Source of the DNA: Verrucomicrobiota bacterium | GTDB taxonomy: Bacteria > Verrucomicrobiota > Verrucomicrobiia > Chthoniobacterales > UBA10450 | Assembly (NCBI GenBank): GCA_003218785.1 | Contig: QHOM01000176.1 | Location: forward strand, 1-15,851 | Reading direction: 5' to 3' | Length of the DNA: 15,851 nucleotides | In this document: positions 5,766 through 13,180 of the stretch, one piece after another | How positions within the stretch are numbered: position 1 is the first letter of the stretch | Layout: each line of letters opens with the position of its first letter | Program-made: the position numbers and the translations under genes | The notes under the pieces: generated by a model | Told to the model about the DNA's origin: nothing | The model's database searches: none | Seen by the model: only the letters and a program-made list of their open reading frames with translations

Positions 5766-7640
5766 GTGAGTTTTATCCGCACAGGCTTTCGCGAGATCGC
5801 CTTGAAAATTAAGCGCCAGCGAACGCGGATGGCGCTCCGGCACGAGAGGCGCCTCCTCCAAAAAAGTGAAATAAATCTCGGACGCGAAGGCACCACGCAA
5901 GCGGCCAATTTTCCTGAGCTGCGCAATGAAATCGTCGCCCTAAAAAAGCTGGAGCAGGAACAAAAAGAGGTCGCGCTCCGGATCGCGCAGATCGAAGAAG
6001 GGATCAAAAAGATCGAGCAACAGCGGCAACAAAACACGCGCGACCAAAATGCCGCCATTGCGAAGCTGGAGGCGGAGAAAAAGCCGCTCCTCCAGCAGCG
6101 CAATCAGGCGAAGAGTGCTGCCGACGTTTGCGAACGTGAACTAGCCGCCGTGGAGCGCCGCATCCAGGAAAGCGAAGCGACCGATCGTGATCTCTTGAAA
6201 CAACTGTCTAATCTGCGTGCGGTAACTCCGCCGCCTCCAGATCTGGAAACCCGATCAGCAAGCATCAGCGCGCGGCGCGCCCGTCTCCCGGAAGAGCGCG
6301 CCGAACTTGTCCGGGCGCGCTTGGGCAGCGCAGATGCAGCGCGCCTGGCCAGGGAGAAGTTAACGGCGGCAGAAGCCGAACTTTCGGTCGTGGAAAAAAA
6401 CATAGAGCGCGCCCGGGGTGAATTTGAAGCGCGCGACCGAAAGCTGAACAATGACATCCGTGGCCAACAGGAAGCGGTCCGAGAAGCGCGGGCACACCAT
6501 CAGACAGTCGAGGAGCGAAAAAATCCCGCCTATTTGAACATTGGACGTCATCTCGTTTCCCAGCGCATTGCTCCACCGAATGCGTCGCATCTGTTGACCG
6601 CAGCGCTGCGCCGCCGCGATGCGGTGGATCGACTTTTGCAACACAGAGCAGAACTAGCGTTGCTCTCCAGCCAGATCGATAAACAAGCACTGCGGAAATT
6701 CTACTTCAGCGTCATCTCTGCCCTCGCACTACTCGCGATCATCTTGCCTCTTACGTTCCAATCTCCGCGCAAACGCGAATGGTTACCGCAAGAGACGGAC
6801 ACCATTTTGTCGATCAATACCGACCAATTCGAACGCGCGGATCTTCCTAAGCGCTGGCGCAAAGACCAACCAAAAATCTGGCCAAAACTCTGGTCAGGGT
6901 TGATCGGCGCTGCCGCATCAACTCCGGGATTGAGTTTGCCTCGCGACGTAGTGCGCATCACTCGGGCTGCATCCACCGATGAGTCTGGGAGAACGCGAGA
7001 GTTTGTCTTGGTCGAGGCTCGCCGCGATGTCTCCCGCGCGGTTCGGGCCGTCACAGGCGACAAGACCTTCGAAAAGCGTACTATCAGCGGTTTGCCAGTC
7101 TGGGAACGGCCCCCGGACTTTGCCGTCGCCCGTGTGGGACCGGCGACGCTGGCCGTCGGAGCGCTAAATGAAGTTGACGAATTAGCTTTCGTTCGGCTTG
7201 GGATGAAGCCGGACCTCAAAATCACGGGTCAACTCTTCGATCGTTTCCAGGCGCTCGATCGCGAGAGTGCGCTGCGACTTATCTCGCGCAATCCGCCCGA
7301 TCTCTCACACGTTTTCCATCCAATCTTTGCGCACGAACTGCTCGATGTTTCACATTTGCTTGGTCTTGCACTTTCGTTGCAAAACCCGGTGAAAGCGAAA
7401 TTGCTCTTGAAATTAGATTCGCCCGAACGTGCAGCCGAGCTCACCCGTAATTTACACGACGCTCCACAGCAGTGGCTGCGTTTGTCGGACTCTCACTTGC
7501 TGCTCTACTCCCAACCACCGGAGACCCAGAAACAAGGCACCTCGAACCTGGAATTGCGTTTCACCGTCCCGGAGGATAGCGCTCGACTTCTGCTCGAGCG
7601 CATTGCAAAAACGGACGCTGCGGAAATGACAACCCCTTGA
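5766..7640 (+). CDS. Coiled-coil, single-pass membrane protein of unknown function
   Basis: The 624-residue product has a basic amphipathic N-terminus (residues 1-30). Two long coiled coils follow, about 45-150 (LEQEQKEVALRIAQIEEGIK) and 160-255 (AAEAELSVVEKNIERARGEF), separated by a TPPPPD hinge near 154-159. One transmembrane helix lies at about 312-334 (FYFSVISALALLAIILPLTF). The C-terminal half, 335-624, is globular and probably extracytoplasmic; its pattern LPQETDTILSINTDQF and GPATLAVGALNEVDEL recalls substrate-free beta-rich domains seen in planctomycete and verrucomicrobial surface proteins, but I cannot assign a family. The start is a GTG at 5766; an ATG at 5829 would shorten it by 21 residues. 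The 12-bp gap to the dipeptidase gene suggests an operon. A cytoplasmic coiled coil with an external sensor-like domain would fit envelope scaffolding or signalling, which is inference. Confidence 0.82.
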   Translation: MSFIRTGFREIALKIKRQRTRMALRHERRLLQKSEINLGREGTTQAANFPELRNEIVALKKLEQEQKEVALRIAQIEEGIKKIEQQRQQNTRDQNAAIAKLEAEKKPLLQQRNQAKSAADVCERELAAVERRIQESEATDRDLLKQLSNLRAVTPPPPDLETRSASISARRARLPEERAELVRARLGSADAARLAREKLTAAEAELSVVEKNIERARGEFEARDRKLNNDIRGQQEAVREARAHHQTVEERKNPAYLNIGRHLVSQRIAPPNASHLLTAALRRRDAVDRLLQHRAELALLSSQIDKQALRKFYFSVISALALLAIILPLTFQSPRKREWLPQETDTILSINTDQFERADLPKRWRKDQPKIWPKLWSGLIGAAASTPGLSLPRDVVRITRAASTDESGRTREFVLVEARRDVSRAVRAVTGDKTFEKRTISGLPVWERPPDFAVARVGPATLAVGALNEVDELAFVRLGMKPDLKITGQLFDRFQALDRESALRLISRNPPDLSHVFHPIFAHELLDVSHLLGLALSLQNPVKAKLLLKLDSPERAAELTRNLHDAPQQWLRLSDSHLLLYSQPPETQKQGTSNLELRFTVPEDSARLLLERIAKTDAAEMTTP

Positions 7641-7652
7641 TTGGTTAGGTAA

Positions 7653-8315
7653 ATGAGATGCTTCAATGTTCGCTTGATTACATTTGCTGTGATGACAGCG
7701 GCGATCAAGTCCGCGGCTGCGCAAGCTGCGGTCCCGCTGGTCGATATTAAATCTGTTGACCCAACTATCCTCGTCGAATTGCGCTACGCTGGTCGGCATA
7801 ATCTTACAGAGCATACATTATATCCGCCCGGGACACTCGCCCTCGCTCGTCCGGAAGTGGCGTCGTGTTTGGCTGTAGCCCAGGCCTTTCTGCGGCGCTA
7901 CCAATATCGACTGAAAATCTGGGACGCGTATCGTCCTCCGTCTGTGCAGGTGAAGCTTTGGCAGGCCTCCCACAACAATGACTATGTCGCCGACCCTGAA
8001 ACTGGCGCCGGCTCACTGCACAGCTGGGGTGTCGCAGTCGATGCCACGCTAATCGATACGTGGAATCGTCCCGTCAGCATGCCTACAGACTTTGATGATT
8101 TCACCCCGGCTGCGATGTGGCATTACGTAGGCGCCGATCCCGCCATTCGCTCGCATTTACACTTGCTGCAGAGAACAATGCGAGATGCCGGTTTTTACGG
8201 ACTACGCACCGAGTGGTGGCATTTCACGATCGCTGATTGGCAAAAATATCTGCCGCCCGAGACGGCGAAGCGTGCCGCACAAGTTTTCGGAACCCACTGG
8301 CAGGGCAAATTATGA
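7653..8315 (+). CDS. D-alanyl-D-alanine dipeptidase, VanX/DdpX type (peptidase M15D), exported
   Basis: VanX-type enzymes are zinc peptidases that split free D-Ala-D-Ala. The zinc and catalytic residues are all present: H123 and D130 in SLHSWGVAVD, and E187 (general base) with H190 in EWWHF. The upstream DAYRPPSVQVKLW block is the conserved Arg-containing loop (YRP) of the family. Unlike cytoplasmic VanX of resistant enterococci (about 202 aa), this 220-residue protein begins with a hydrophobic leader ending SAAAQA, so it should act in the periplasm. There are no vanHA-type ligase or dehydrogenase neighbours, so vancomycin resistance is not implied. It is more likely to recover D-Ala from the cell wall, like E. 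coli DdpX. It lies 12 bp after the coiled-coil gene and overlaps the next gene by ATGA. Confidence 0.9.
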   Translation: MRCFNVRLITFAVMTAAIKSAAAQAAVPLVDIKSVDPTILVELRYAGRHNLTEHTLYPPGTLALARPEVASCLAVAQAFLRRYQYRLKIWDAYRPPSVQVKLWQASHNNDYVADPETGAGSLHSWGVAVDATLIDTWNRPVSMPTDFDDFTPAAMWHYVGADPAIRSHLHLLQRTMRDAGFYGLRTEWWHFTIADWQKYLPPETAKRAAQVFGTHWQGKL

Positions 8316-8818
8316 TCGACACGTTGCTTCGAGACTTGCGGCAACCGGAATATATCCACGTATTGATCAATCCATTGCCGATTTACGGATTGCTCATGGG
8401 TTGGATTGGACTGGTCATCGCTCTTTCTTTAAAGAGCCGCCACGCTCAAGTCGCAACGTTAGCGCTCGTGCTCATCACCTCTGCCTCGGCCTGGCCAGCC
8501 TACGAATTTGGAGAACAAGCTTACGACCGGGTCCTTTCGATGGCGGACGAAGACGGGAAAGGATGGCTCGATGCGCACCAGGATCGCGCGGAAGATCTTA
8601 TCTATTTTTTCTACGCGCTTGCTCTCTTGAGTGTTGTCGCGATCGCTCTGCCGATTAAATGGCCAAAATCTTCCACGCCGCTCGTGATCGCGGTGATTCT
8701 CTTCGGCGCGGTGACTCTGGGGATCGGCGGCTACATCGCGTACGCCGGCGGCAAAATTCGTCACCGCGAATTTCGTAATGTGCCGCCTCCGCTGAAGAAA
8801 CCGGAGCATGAACATTAG
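8312..8818 (+). CDS. Four-helix inner-membrane protein of unknown function
   Basis: The start is the ATG at 8312, which overlaps the dipeptidase stop (ATGA), so the two are probably translationally coupled. A longer reading from 8237 adds residues that lie wholly inside the dipeptidase gene. The 168-residue product has four hydrophobic segments: about 22-42 (YGLLMGWIGLVIALSL), 47-67 (ATLALVLITSASAW), 96-117 (LIYFFYALALLSVVAIALPI) and 125-146 (LVIAVILFGAVTLGIGGYIA). A charged soluble loop lies between helices 2 and 3 (DEDGKGWLDAHQDRAED), and the tail ends in HEH, which could bind a metal. I recall loosely similar small membrane proteins (DUF2231-like) in verrucomicrobia, but no function can be given. 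Coupling to the dipeptidase is the best clue to its role. Confidence 0.8.
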   Translation: MIDTLLRDLRQPEYIHVLINPLPIYGLLMGWIGLVIALSLKSRHAQVATLALVLITSASAWPAYEFGEQAYDRVLSMADEDGKGWLDAHQDRAEDLIYFFYALALLSVVAIALPIKWPKSSTPLVIAVILFGAVTLGIGGYIAYAGGKIRHREFRNVPPPLKKPEHEH

Positions 8819-8838
8819 ATCGACAATACCTGTCGATC
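8818..8838. repeat. Perfect 8-bp inverted repeat at the end of the four-helix gene
   Basis: GATCGACA, loop ATACC, then TGTCGATC. It begins on the last base of the stop codon and sits 25 bp before the permease start. No T-run follows, so it is either a weak terminator, an mRNA-stabilising hairpin or an operator for the permease gene. Confidence 0.45.
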
Positions 8839-8863
8839 ATAAACACCAGAGTCGCGATTCCCC

Positions 8864-10225
8864 GTGACAACCGAGTTGAATCGCGCAGAACACGAGGTCG
8901 AAAGCCACAGCGTTGCACTCAAAAAGCCCCTTGGACTATGGGATCTCGTTTTGACGCAAATTCTCTTTGTCGTCGGCTCGAGCTGGGTCGGCGCCGCGGC
9001 AAAGCTCGGACAAGCGCACCTTTTCTTTTGGCTCCTCGCCATTTTGCTTTTCTACATTCCGCAGGCCGCGGTCGTGATTTATTTGAGCGATCGGATGCCA
9101 CTCGAAGGCGGCATTTATCAATGGGCCAAGCTCGGCTTCAACGAGTTCGCCGGATTTATTGTCGCCTGGAATCTCTGGCTGCTTTCGATCACCGTCATCG
9201 CACTCGGCGGAATGTTCACCACCACTAACATCTCTTACGCGATCGGCCCCGGCGCCGCGTGGATGCCGGACAGCAAGTGGTGCGTCTCTTTTATTAGCAC
9301 GGCGCTCGTCGCCTGCCTCGGCTGGGCTTGTGTCCGCGGTTTGTCCTTAGGCAAATGGCTTCACAACGTTGGCGCATTCGCGATGCTCGTTGTTTATGCG
9401 GCGCTGATTTTTTTGCCGCTTCTCGGCCTCGCGCGCGGCGAATTGAAAGCTTATCAGCCGCTTCAACTCGCGCTGCCTGCCATGTCGATCTTCTATTGCT
9501 TCAATATCTTCAGCAAGCTCGCGGTCGGCGCCCTCAGCGGCTTTGAATACGTAGCAATTCTCGCCGGCGAAACGCGCTCCCCCGCGCGTGACATCGGACG
9601 CTCGGTCATCGGCAACAATCCGATCGATCTCATTGGTCCGGTGCCGCAAACCCTGCGACTCGGGCTACGTTCCTTTCCAATCGCAGGCGCCATCGCGTCG
9701 ATTGGAATTTTGTTAATGACCGCGCGCTCGATCTCTTCGACCAGCGTTCACGTCACCGGCAGCTCGCGATTGCCGATGGTTGCAGGATGGGATCGACTGC
9801 TGCCGAATTGGTTTTCGCGTTTGCATCCGCGATACAAAACGCCAGTCAATTCCATCATCTTCGTCGGCGCGACCACACTTCTAATCGCGATCGCCAGCCA
9901 AATCGGTGCCGGAATCCAGGAAGCATTTCAACTCGTCGATAACGCCGCGAATGTTTTCTACGGCATCGTTTACTTCACGATGTTCGCAATACCGATCTTT
10001 GGCGCGGGTGCGATTCGTTCGGGCGCTCCGATCTGGTTGCGCATCGCGGCGATCTGCGGCGCTGTGGTCTCGCTGTCCGCGATCTTTTTCACCGTCTATC
10101 CGATTATCGACGTGCCCAGCCGGCTAGTTTTTGCGGCGAAGATTATTGGTGTAACCGTTATCGCGAATGCGATCGGCGTTACGATCTTTGCGCTCGCCAA
10201 TAGACGACGCGCCGCTGTCAGGTAG
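8864..10225 (+). CDS. APC-superfamily amino-acid permease, apparently missing transmembrane helix 7
   Basis: The 453-residue product is an amino acid-polyamine-organocation transporter. It shows the N-terminal LGLWDLVLTQILFVVGSSW helix, the amphipathic GGIYQWAKLGFNEFAGFIV block, the helix-6 GALSGFEYVAILAGE motif at about 223-235, and the RLPMVAGWDRLLPNWFSRLH loop before the last four helices. After GETRSPARDIGRSVI (residue 249) family members normally continue with a hydrophobic helix of the kind PIIALMFILGTSSVLAFV; here the chain jumps straight to GNNPIDLIGPVPQ. I count 11 helices instead of 12. The reading frame is kept, so about 27 codons appear lost. That would flip the topology of the C-terminal half, so transport is doubtful. 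The start is a GTG at 8864; no in-frame ATG lies near it. It overlaps cutA tail to tail. Confidence 0.85.
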   Translation: MTTELNRAEHEVESHSVALKKPLGLWDLVLTQILFVVGSSWVGAAAKLGQAHLFFWLLAILLFYIPQAAVVIYLSDRMPLEGGIYQWAKLGFNEFAGFIVAWNLWLLSITVIALGGMFTTTNISYAIGPGAAWMPDSKWCVSFISTALVACLGWACVRGLSLGKWLHNVGAFAMLVVYAALIFLPLLGLARGELKAYQPLQLALPAMSIFYCFNIFSKLAVGALSGFEYVAILAGETRSPARDIGRSVIGNNPIDLIGPVPQTLRLGLRSFPIAGAIASIGILLMTARSISSTSVHVTGSSRLPMVAGWDRLLPNWFSRLHPRYKTPVNSIIFVGATTLLIAIASQIGAGIQEAFQLVDNAANVFYGIVYFTMFAIPIFGAGAIRSGAPIWLRIAAICGAVVSLSAIFFTVYPIIDVPSRLVFAAKIIGVTVIANAIGVTIFALANRRRAAVR

Positions 10226-10535
10226 CGCAACTTTCGGTCACCCAGCGTAAATATTCCGGGAGCCCGTTGTCGATCTTGCAAGAGGTGATCTCTGGCACGT
10301 CGTATGGATGAAGCGCGCGCAGCTTCATTTCAAACTCGCGATAACGCTGTGCGTCGAGTTTGAAAATGCCGAGCACTTCATCGGCTGACTCGACTTTGCC
10401 CTTCCAGCGGTAGATCGAATGGACTTCCGGCAAAATGTTTCCGCACGCGGCCAGCCCAAGATCGACAATCTCCCGTACGATTTTCCGCGCTGTCTCTGCG
10501 TCAGGGAAAGTGCAGAATGCAACGAGAGCTTCCAT
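10218..10535 (-). CDS. cutA: CutA1 divalent-cation tolerance protein
   Basis: The 105-residue product is a full-length CutA1, a small trimeric ferredoxin-like protein linked to copper and other divalent-metal tolerance, probably cytoplasmic. Hallmarks are the first strand ALVAFCTFPD, then GLAACGNILPEVHSIYRWKGKVE and the C-terminal LHPYDVPEITSCKIDNGLPEYLRWV. It starts at the ATG at 10533-10535, only 3 bp after the mnmA stop, so it is surely co-transcribed with mnmA. Its stop lies inside the end of the permease gene on the other strand (8-bp overlap), which leaves no room for a terminator between the two converging transcripts. Confidence 0.95.
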   Translation of the reverse strand: MEALVAFCTFPDAETARKIVREIVDLGLAACGNILPEVHSIYRWKGKVESADEVLGIFKLDAQRYREFEMKLRALHPYDVPEITSCKIDNGLPEYLRWVTESCAT

Positions 10536-10538
10536 CCG

Positions 10539-11657
10539 TTAGGCCGGAACGAGCGCTTCGCTAAGCCTGACCTGCTCGGTCCGACAGATCCACCCGCCGC
10601 CCATTACGATGTCACCTTCGTAAATGACCGCGGCTTGTCCCGGAGTAACGGCTCGCTGCGGCTCGTGCAATCGAATCCGCGCCCGATCATTGTCGAGTGG
10701 TGTCAATGTCGCGCTCGTACCTCCATGGCTGTAGCGGATCTTGACCGTTACATGGGCGACCTCGTTTTTGGCGTCTGGATCGATCCAGGTCACCCGATCA
10801 ATTTCAAATTCGTCGCAAATCAAATCGTCCGCGTCTCCCACGATCACCCGATTGGTTTCTGGATCGAGATCGATGACATAACGCGGGCGCGGCGAACCTC
10901 CCGGCAATCCTTTGCGCTGACCGATTGTGAAAAACTCAATGCCGTCGTGCTCGGCGATAAAATTCCCATCGACATCGTAAATCTCCCCGCGATGGAACTC
11001 ATTTCCTCTGAGGTGCGATCGCAAAAATACTTTGTAATCATTGCCGGGCACAAAACAAATTTCCTGACTGTCGATCTTGTCGGCGACTTTCAGACCTAGC
11101 GAGCGCGCAATTTCGCGAATTTGCGGCTTGGACATTTTGCCGAGCGGCGTGAGCGCGCGCCGCAATTGTGTCTGGCGCAAGCTGAACAGAAAATAGGACT
11201 GATCTTTGCGCGGATCGACGCCCTTTCGCAGCACGGCGCGATTGCAGTGATGCTCGATGATCGCGTAATGGCCGGTAGCGATATAATCGCAGTCCAAGGC
11301 CGCCGCTTTGCTCCAGAGATTGCCGAACTTGAGTTTTTCATTGCACATGACGCATGGATTCGGCGTTCGGCCAGCTTGGTACTCGCTCGAGAAATAATCA
11401 ATCACCAGCCGCTCAAACTGATCGGCTTCGTCCACCACGTAATGCGGAATGCCAAAAGAATGCGCAACTGCACGCGCATCGGCTACCGCTTGCGGTCCGC
11501 AACATTTGTCTTCCGCGCGCGAGATGCAATCCTGAGGCCACACCTTCATGGTTACGCCGATGACCTCATAGCCCTGCTCGCGCAGCAAATATCCCGCCAC
11601 GCTGGAGTCCACCCCACCGCTCATACCAAGCAAGACACGTTGTTTCTTTCGATTCAT
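10539..11657 (-). CDS. mnmA: tRNA-specific 2-thiouridylase MnmA
   Basis: MnmA adenylates and then thiolates U34 of tRNA-Glu, tRNA-Gln and tRNA-Lys at the wobble position. The 372-residue product has the PP-loop SGGVDSS at 13-19, the first catalytic cysteine C101 in NPCVMCNEKLKF, the tRNA-contacting KDQSYFL at 150-156, and the second catalytic cysteine C200 in SQEICF. The C-terminal beta-barrel (IGQRKGLPGG, RYVIDLDPETNRVIVG) is intact. The ATG at 11655-11657 (MNRKKQRVLLGMSGG) is a good start although no strong Shine-Dalgarno sequence is visible. It is followed at 3 bp by cutA, and preceded at 95 bp by the DNA glycosylase gene with a hairpin in the gap. Confidence 0.97.
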   Translation of the reverse strand: MNRKKQRVLLGMSGGVDSSVAGYLLREQGYEVIGVTMKVWPQDCISRAEDKCCGPQAVADARAVAHSFGIPHYVVDEADQFERLVIDYFSSEYQAGRTPNPCVMCNEKLKFGNLWSKAAALDCDYIATGHYAIIEHHCNRAVLRKGVDPRKDQSYFLFSLRQTQLRRALTPLGKMSKPQIREIARSLGLKVADKIDSQEICFVPGNDYKVFLRSHLRGNEFHRGEIYDVDGNFIAEHDGIEFFTIGQRKGLPGGSPRPRYVIDLDPETNRVIVGDADDLICDEFEIDRVTWIDPDAKNEVAHVTVKIRYSHGGTSATLTPLDNDRARIRLHEPQRAVTPGQAAVIYEGDIVMGGGWICRTEQVRLSEALVPA

Positions 11658-11699
11658 TTCGAGACGACCAACTTCGATGAAGAGATGCGTGAGTCAACG

Positions 11700-11728
11700 T
11701 TTCCGGGGCAGCCTCTGCTCCCCGGAAA
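11700..11728 (-). terminator. Strong hairpin between the DNA glycosylase gene and mnmA, possible terminator
   Basis: TTTCCGGGG at 11700-11708 pairs perfectly with CCCCGGAAA at 11720-11728 around an 11-nt loop, and the inner CAG/CTG could extend the stem past a bulge. It lies 24 bp after the glycosylase stop and 42 bp before the mnmA start on the same strand. There is no T-run on the 3' side (ACGTTG follows on the minus strand), so it is not a textbook intrinsic terminator. It may attenuate read-through or stabilise the upstream mRNA end. Confidence 0.45.
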
Positions 11729-11752
11729 GGAGCTCTTTGGATAACAGAGCGG

Positions 11753-12328
11753 CTACCGTCTCACCGGGGCGCTAACGAAGGGGCTTCCGCGAAGAGTGAA
11801 ACGCCATGGCAAATGCGCAGAACGCGTGATGCCGATGCGTTCATCTGCCACAACATCGAGCCGCCTCAGGCGGGCTCTTGTATTGGAGGCAAAGCAGTGT
11901 CGCGGGTCGGCACACAAATCCATTTCATGCTGGCGATCGGTAATGTCGAGCGCCTGCGTAAGTTTGCCCGGTCCTGAGCAGAGCCGCTTCACGTCATCGA
12001 GTTTTCGACGTTCTTTCATTCGTTCGATCCCGGCCCTCGGTTCCAAGGCACGAATCAAAACGAAACCGTTCGCGTCCCCCTTCACGAGCACATTCAGCAT
12101 CCAGTGCATCCCGTAATTAAAGTAGACGTAGGCCGCGCCTGCCTTATTTCGGTCGATAAATGCGCGCGTGCTGGGGCGCATGAAGGTGTGGCAGGCTTCG
12201 TCGTTTATCGCATTGTAGGCTTCTGTCTCGACGATCACACCGGAGCAATCGCCCCAAATCAATTCCGCACCAATCAACTCTCGCGCGCAATTGAGAGGAT
12301 CACGCCCGAAAAAAGATGCTCGAATCAT
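11753..12328 (-). CDS. DNA-3-methyladenine glycosylase, AAG/MPG family
   Basis: This base-excision repair enzyme removes alkylated purines from DNA. The 191-residue product has the family layout: ARELIGAELIW, the catalytic block VETEAY at 33-38 (E34 aligns with the water-activating glutamate of human AAG), DEACHTF, the AAYVYFNYGMHWMLN segment that carries the intercalating Tyr and base-stacking residues, VLIRALEP, and the LCSGPGKLTQAL loop. Its length is typical of bacterial AAG, which lacks the long N-terminus of the human protein. The C-terminal region ITRSAHLPWRF matches the usual ITKA-like end. The start is the ATG at 12326-12328. It is 50 bp downstream of the TonB-like gene, so co-transcription is plausible. 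Confidence 0.93.
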   Translation of the reverse strand: MIRASFFGRDPLNCARELIGAELIWGDCSGVIVETEAYNAINDEACHTFMRPSTRAFIDRNKAGAAYVYFNYGMHWMLNVLVKGDANGFVLIRALEPRAGIERMKERRKLDDVKRLCSGPGKLTQALDITDRQHEMDLCADPRHCFASNTRARLRRLDVVADERIGITRSAHLPWRFTLRGSPFVSAPVRR

Positions 12329-12378
12329 TTTATTGCCATTTTTGGTCGCGGACTCGGTCTCCTTGTTTCGACAGTAGC

Positions 12379-13125
12379 TTAATCTGATGGCTTAAAATAA
12401 ACTCGAAGCGTCACCTTGCTCTCAACTGGTTGCCCGTTGCGAAATGCAGGAATAAATTTGGCCTCTCTGAAATCGGAGATTGCAGCACCCCCGAAGCCCA
12501 GCAGAGGCGGAGATTCGGAGACAAGCTGCATGTTTTTGAGATTTCCCGCTGCATCGACGTTAAGCGCGAGTTCAGCGACGCCCGTCAGACGCACAGTACT
12601 TCCTGTATCGGGGTAATGTGGTCCGGTAAACTTGGAATCGTCGCCGAAATAGGGTTGCGGGTCGATGAAATCATTCTCCTTTTTCAATTCGTCGACCTGT
12701 TGATTGGAAAAAATGCGCAGGCGGGGTTTGCCATTCACTACCGAGAATACGACTGTGCCGTAGAAAAAGACTGGGACCGGTTTGTGATTGTGAATTGCCG
12801 GAATGAATTTCGTGTTGGAGAAGCGCTTTAACACTTCCTGCTCGAGCAGTTTCGATTCGGGCGTGCCGCGATAAGTCTCGCTCAAAAGAATGTCGCCGGT
12901 CGGCGCGACGATACAGGAGAACATAATCGCCGCGTCCTTTTGTCCCTTTTTGATCAAATCCACAGTATCGATCCTGTTTACAAGCGAGTCAGGCCCTGTG
13001 CCGAGTAAAGCAGGCCGGTACATCGGCAGTGCAGGCGTCGCCGGTGACGCAGTCTTTGTCGTCTGCGAAGATGCAACGCCGACAATCAGCAATAAACCAA
13101 CCAACCAAAATGTCCCGAACCGCAT
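12379..13125 (-). CDS. Exported protein with two TonB-C-terminal-like repeats
   Basis: I start at the ATG at 13123-13125, which gives MRFGTFWLVGLLLIVGVASS, a proper signal peptide; a longer frame adds 64 Arg/Cys-rich residues and overlaps the next gene. The 248-residue product holds two related segments, each ending in the TonB C-terminal signature: KFIPAIHNHKPVPVFFYGTV at 106-125 and KFIPAFRNGQPVESKVTLRV at 223-242. The second, with LNVDAAGNLKNMQLVSESPP, is the better TonB_C match. There is no transmembrane anchor plus proline-rich spacer as in true TonB, so this is a soluble or secreted relative rather than an energy transducer. The role is unknown. It lies 55 bp after the nucleotidase gene and 50 bp before the glycosylase gene. 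Confidence 0.78.
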   Translation of the reverse strand: MRFGTFWLVGLLLIVGVASSQTTKTASPATPALPMYRPALLGTGPDSLVNRIDTVDLIKKGQKDAAIMFSCIVAPTGDILLSETYRGTPESKLLEQEVLKRFSNTKFIPAIHNHKPVPVFFYGTVVFSVVNGKPRLRIFSNQQVDELKKENDFIDPQPYFGDDSKFTGPHYPDTGSTVRLTGVAELALNVDAAGNLKNMQLVSESPPLLGFGGAAISDFREAKFIPAFRNGQPVESKVTLRVYFKPSD

Positions 13126-13180
13126 GGCGCAAATAGGCAAGCGAAAGGCGCGGTCTTTGCAAGAGCGAACAGGTGAAATT

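Noticed and set aside
7653..8315. Vancomycin-resistance cluster suggested by the VanX-like gene
   Set aside because: No VanH dehydrogenase, VanA/B-type ligase or VanRS genes are nearby, and the enzyme has a signal peptide; a housekeeping or scavenging role is more likely.
10419..11099. 226-aa plus-strand open frame antisense to cutA and mnmA
   Set aside because: It lies wholly opposite two strongly conserved genes; no family motif was seen.
11121..11744. 207-aa plus-strand open frame antisense to mnmA
   Set aside because: It is opposite the catalytic region of MnmA and is a shadow of its codon usage.
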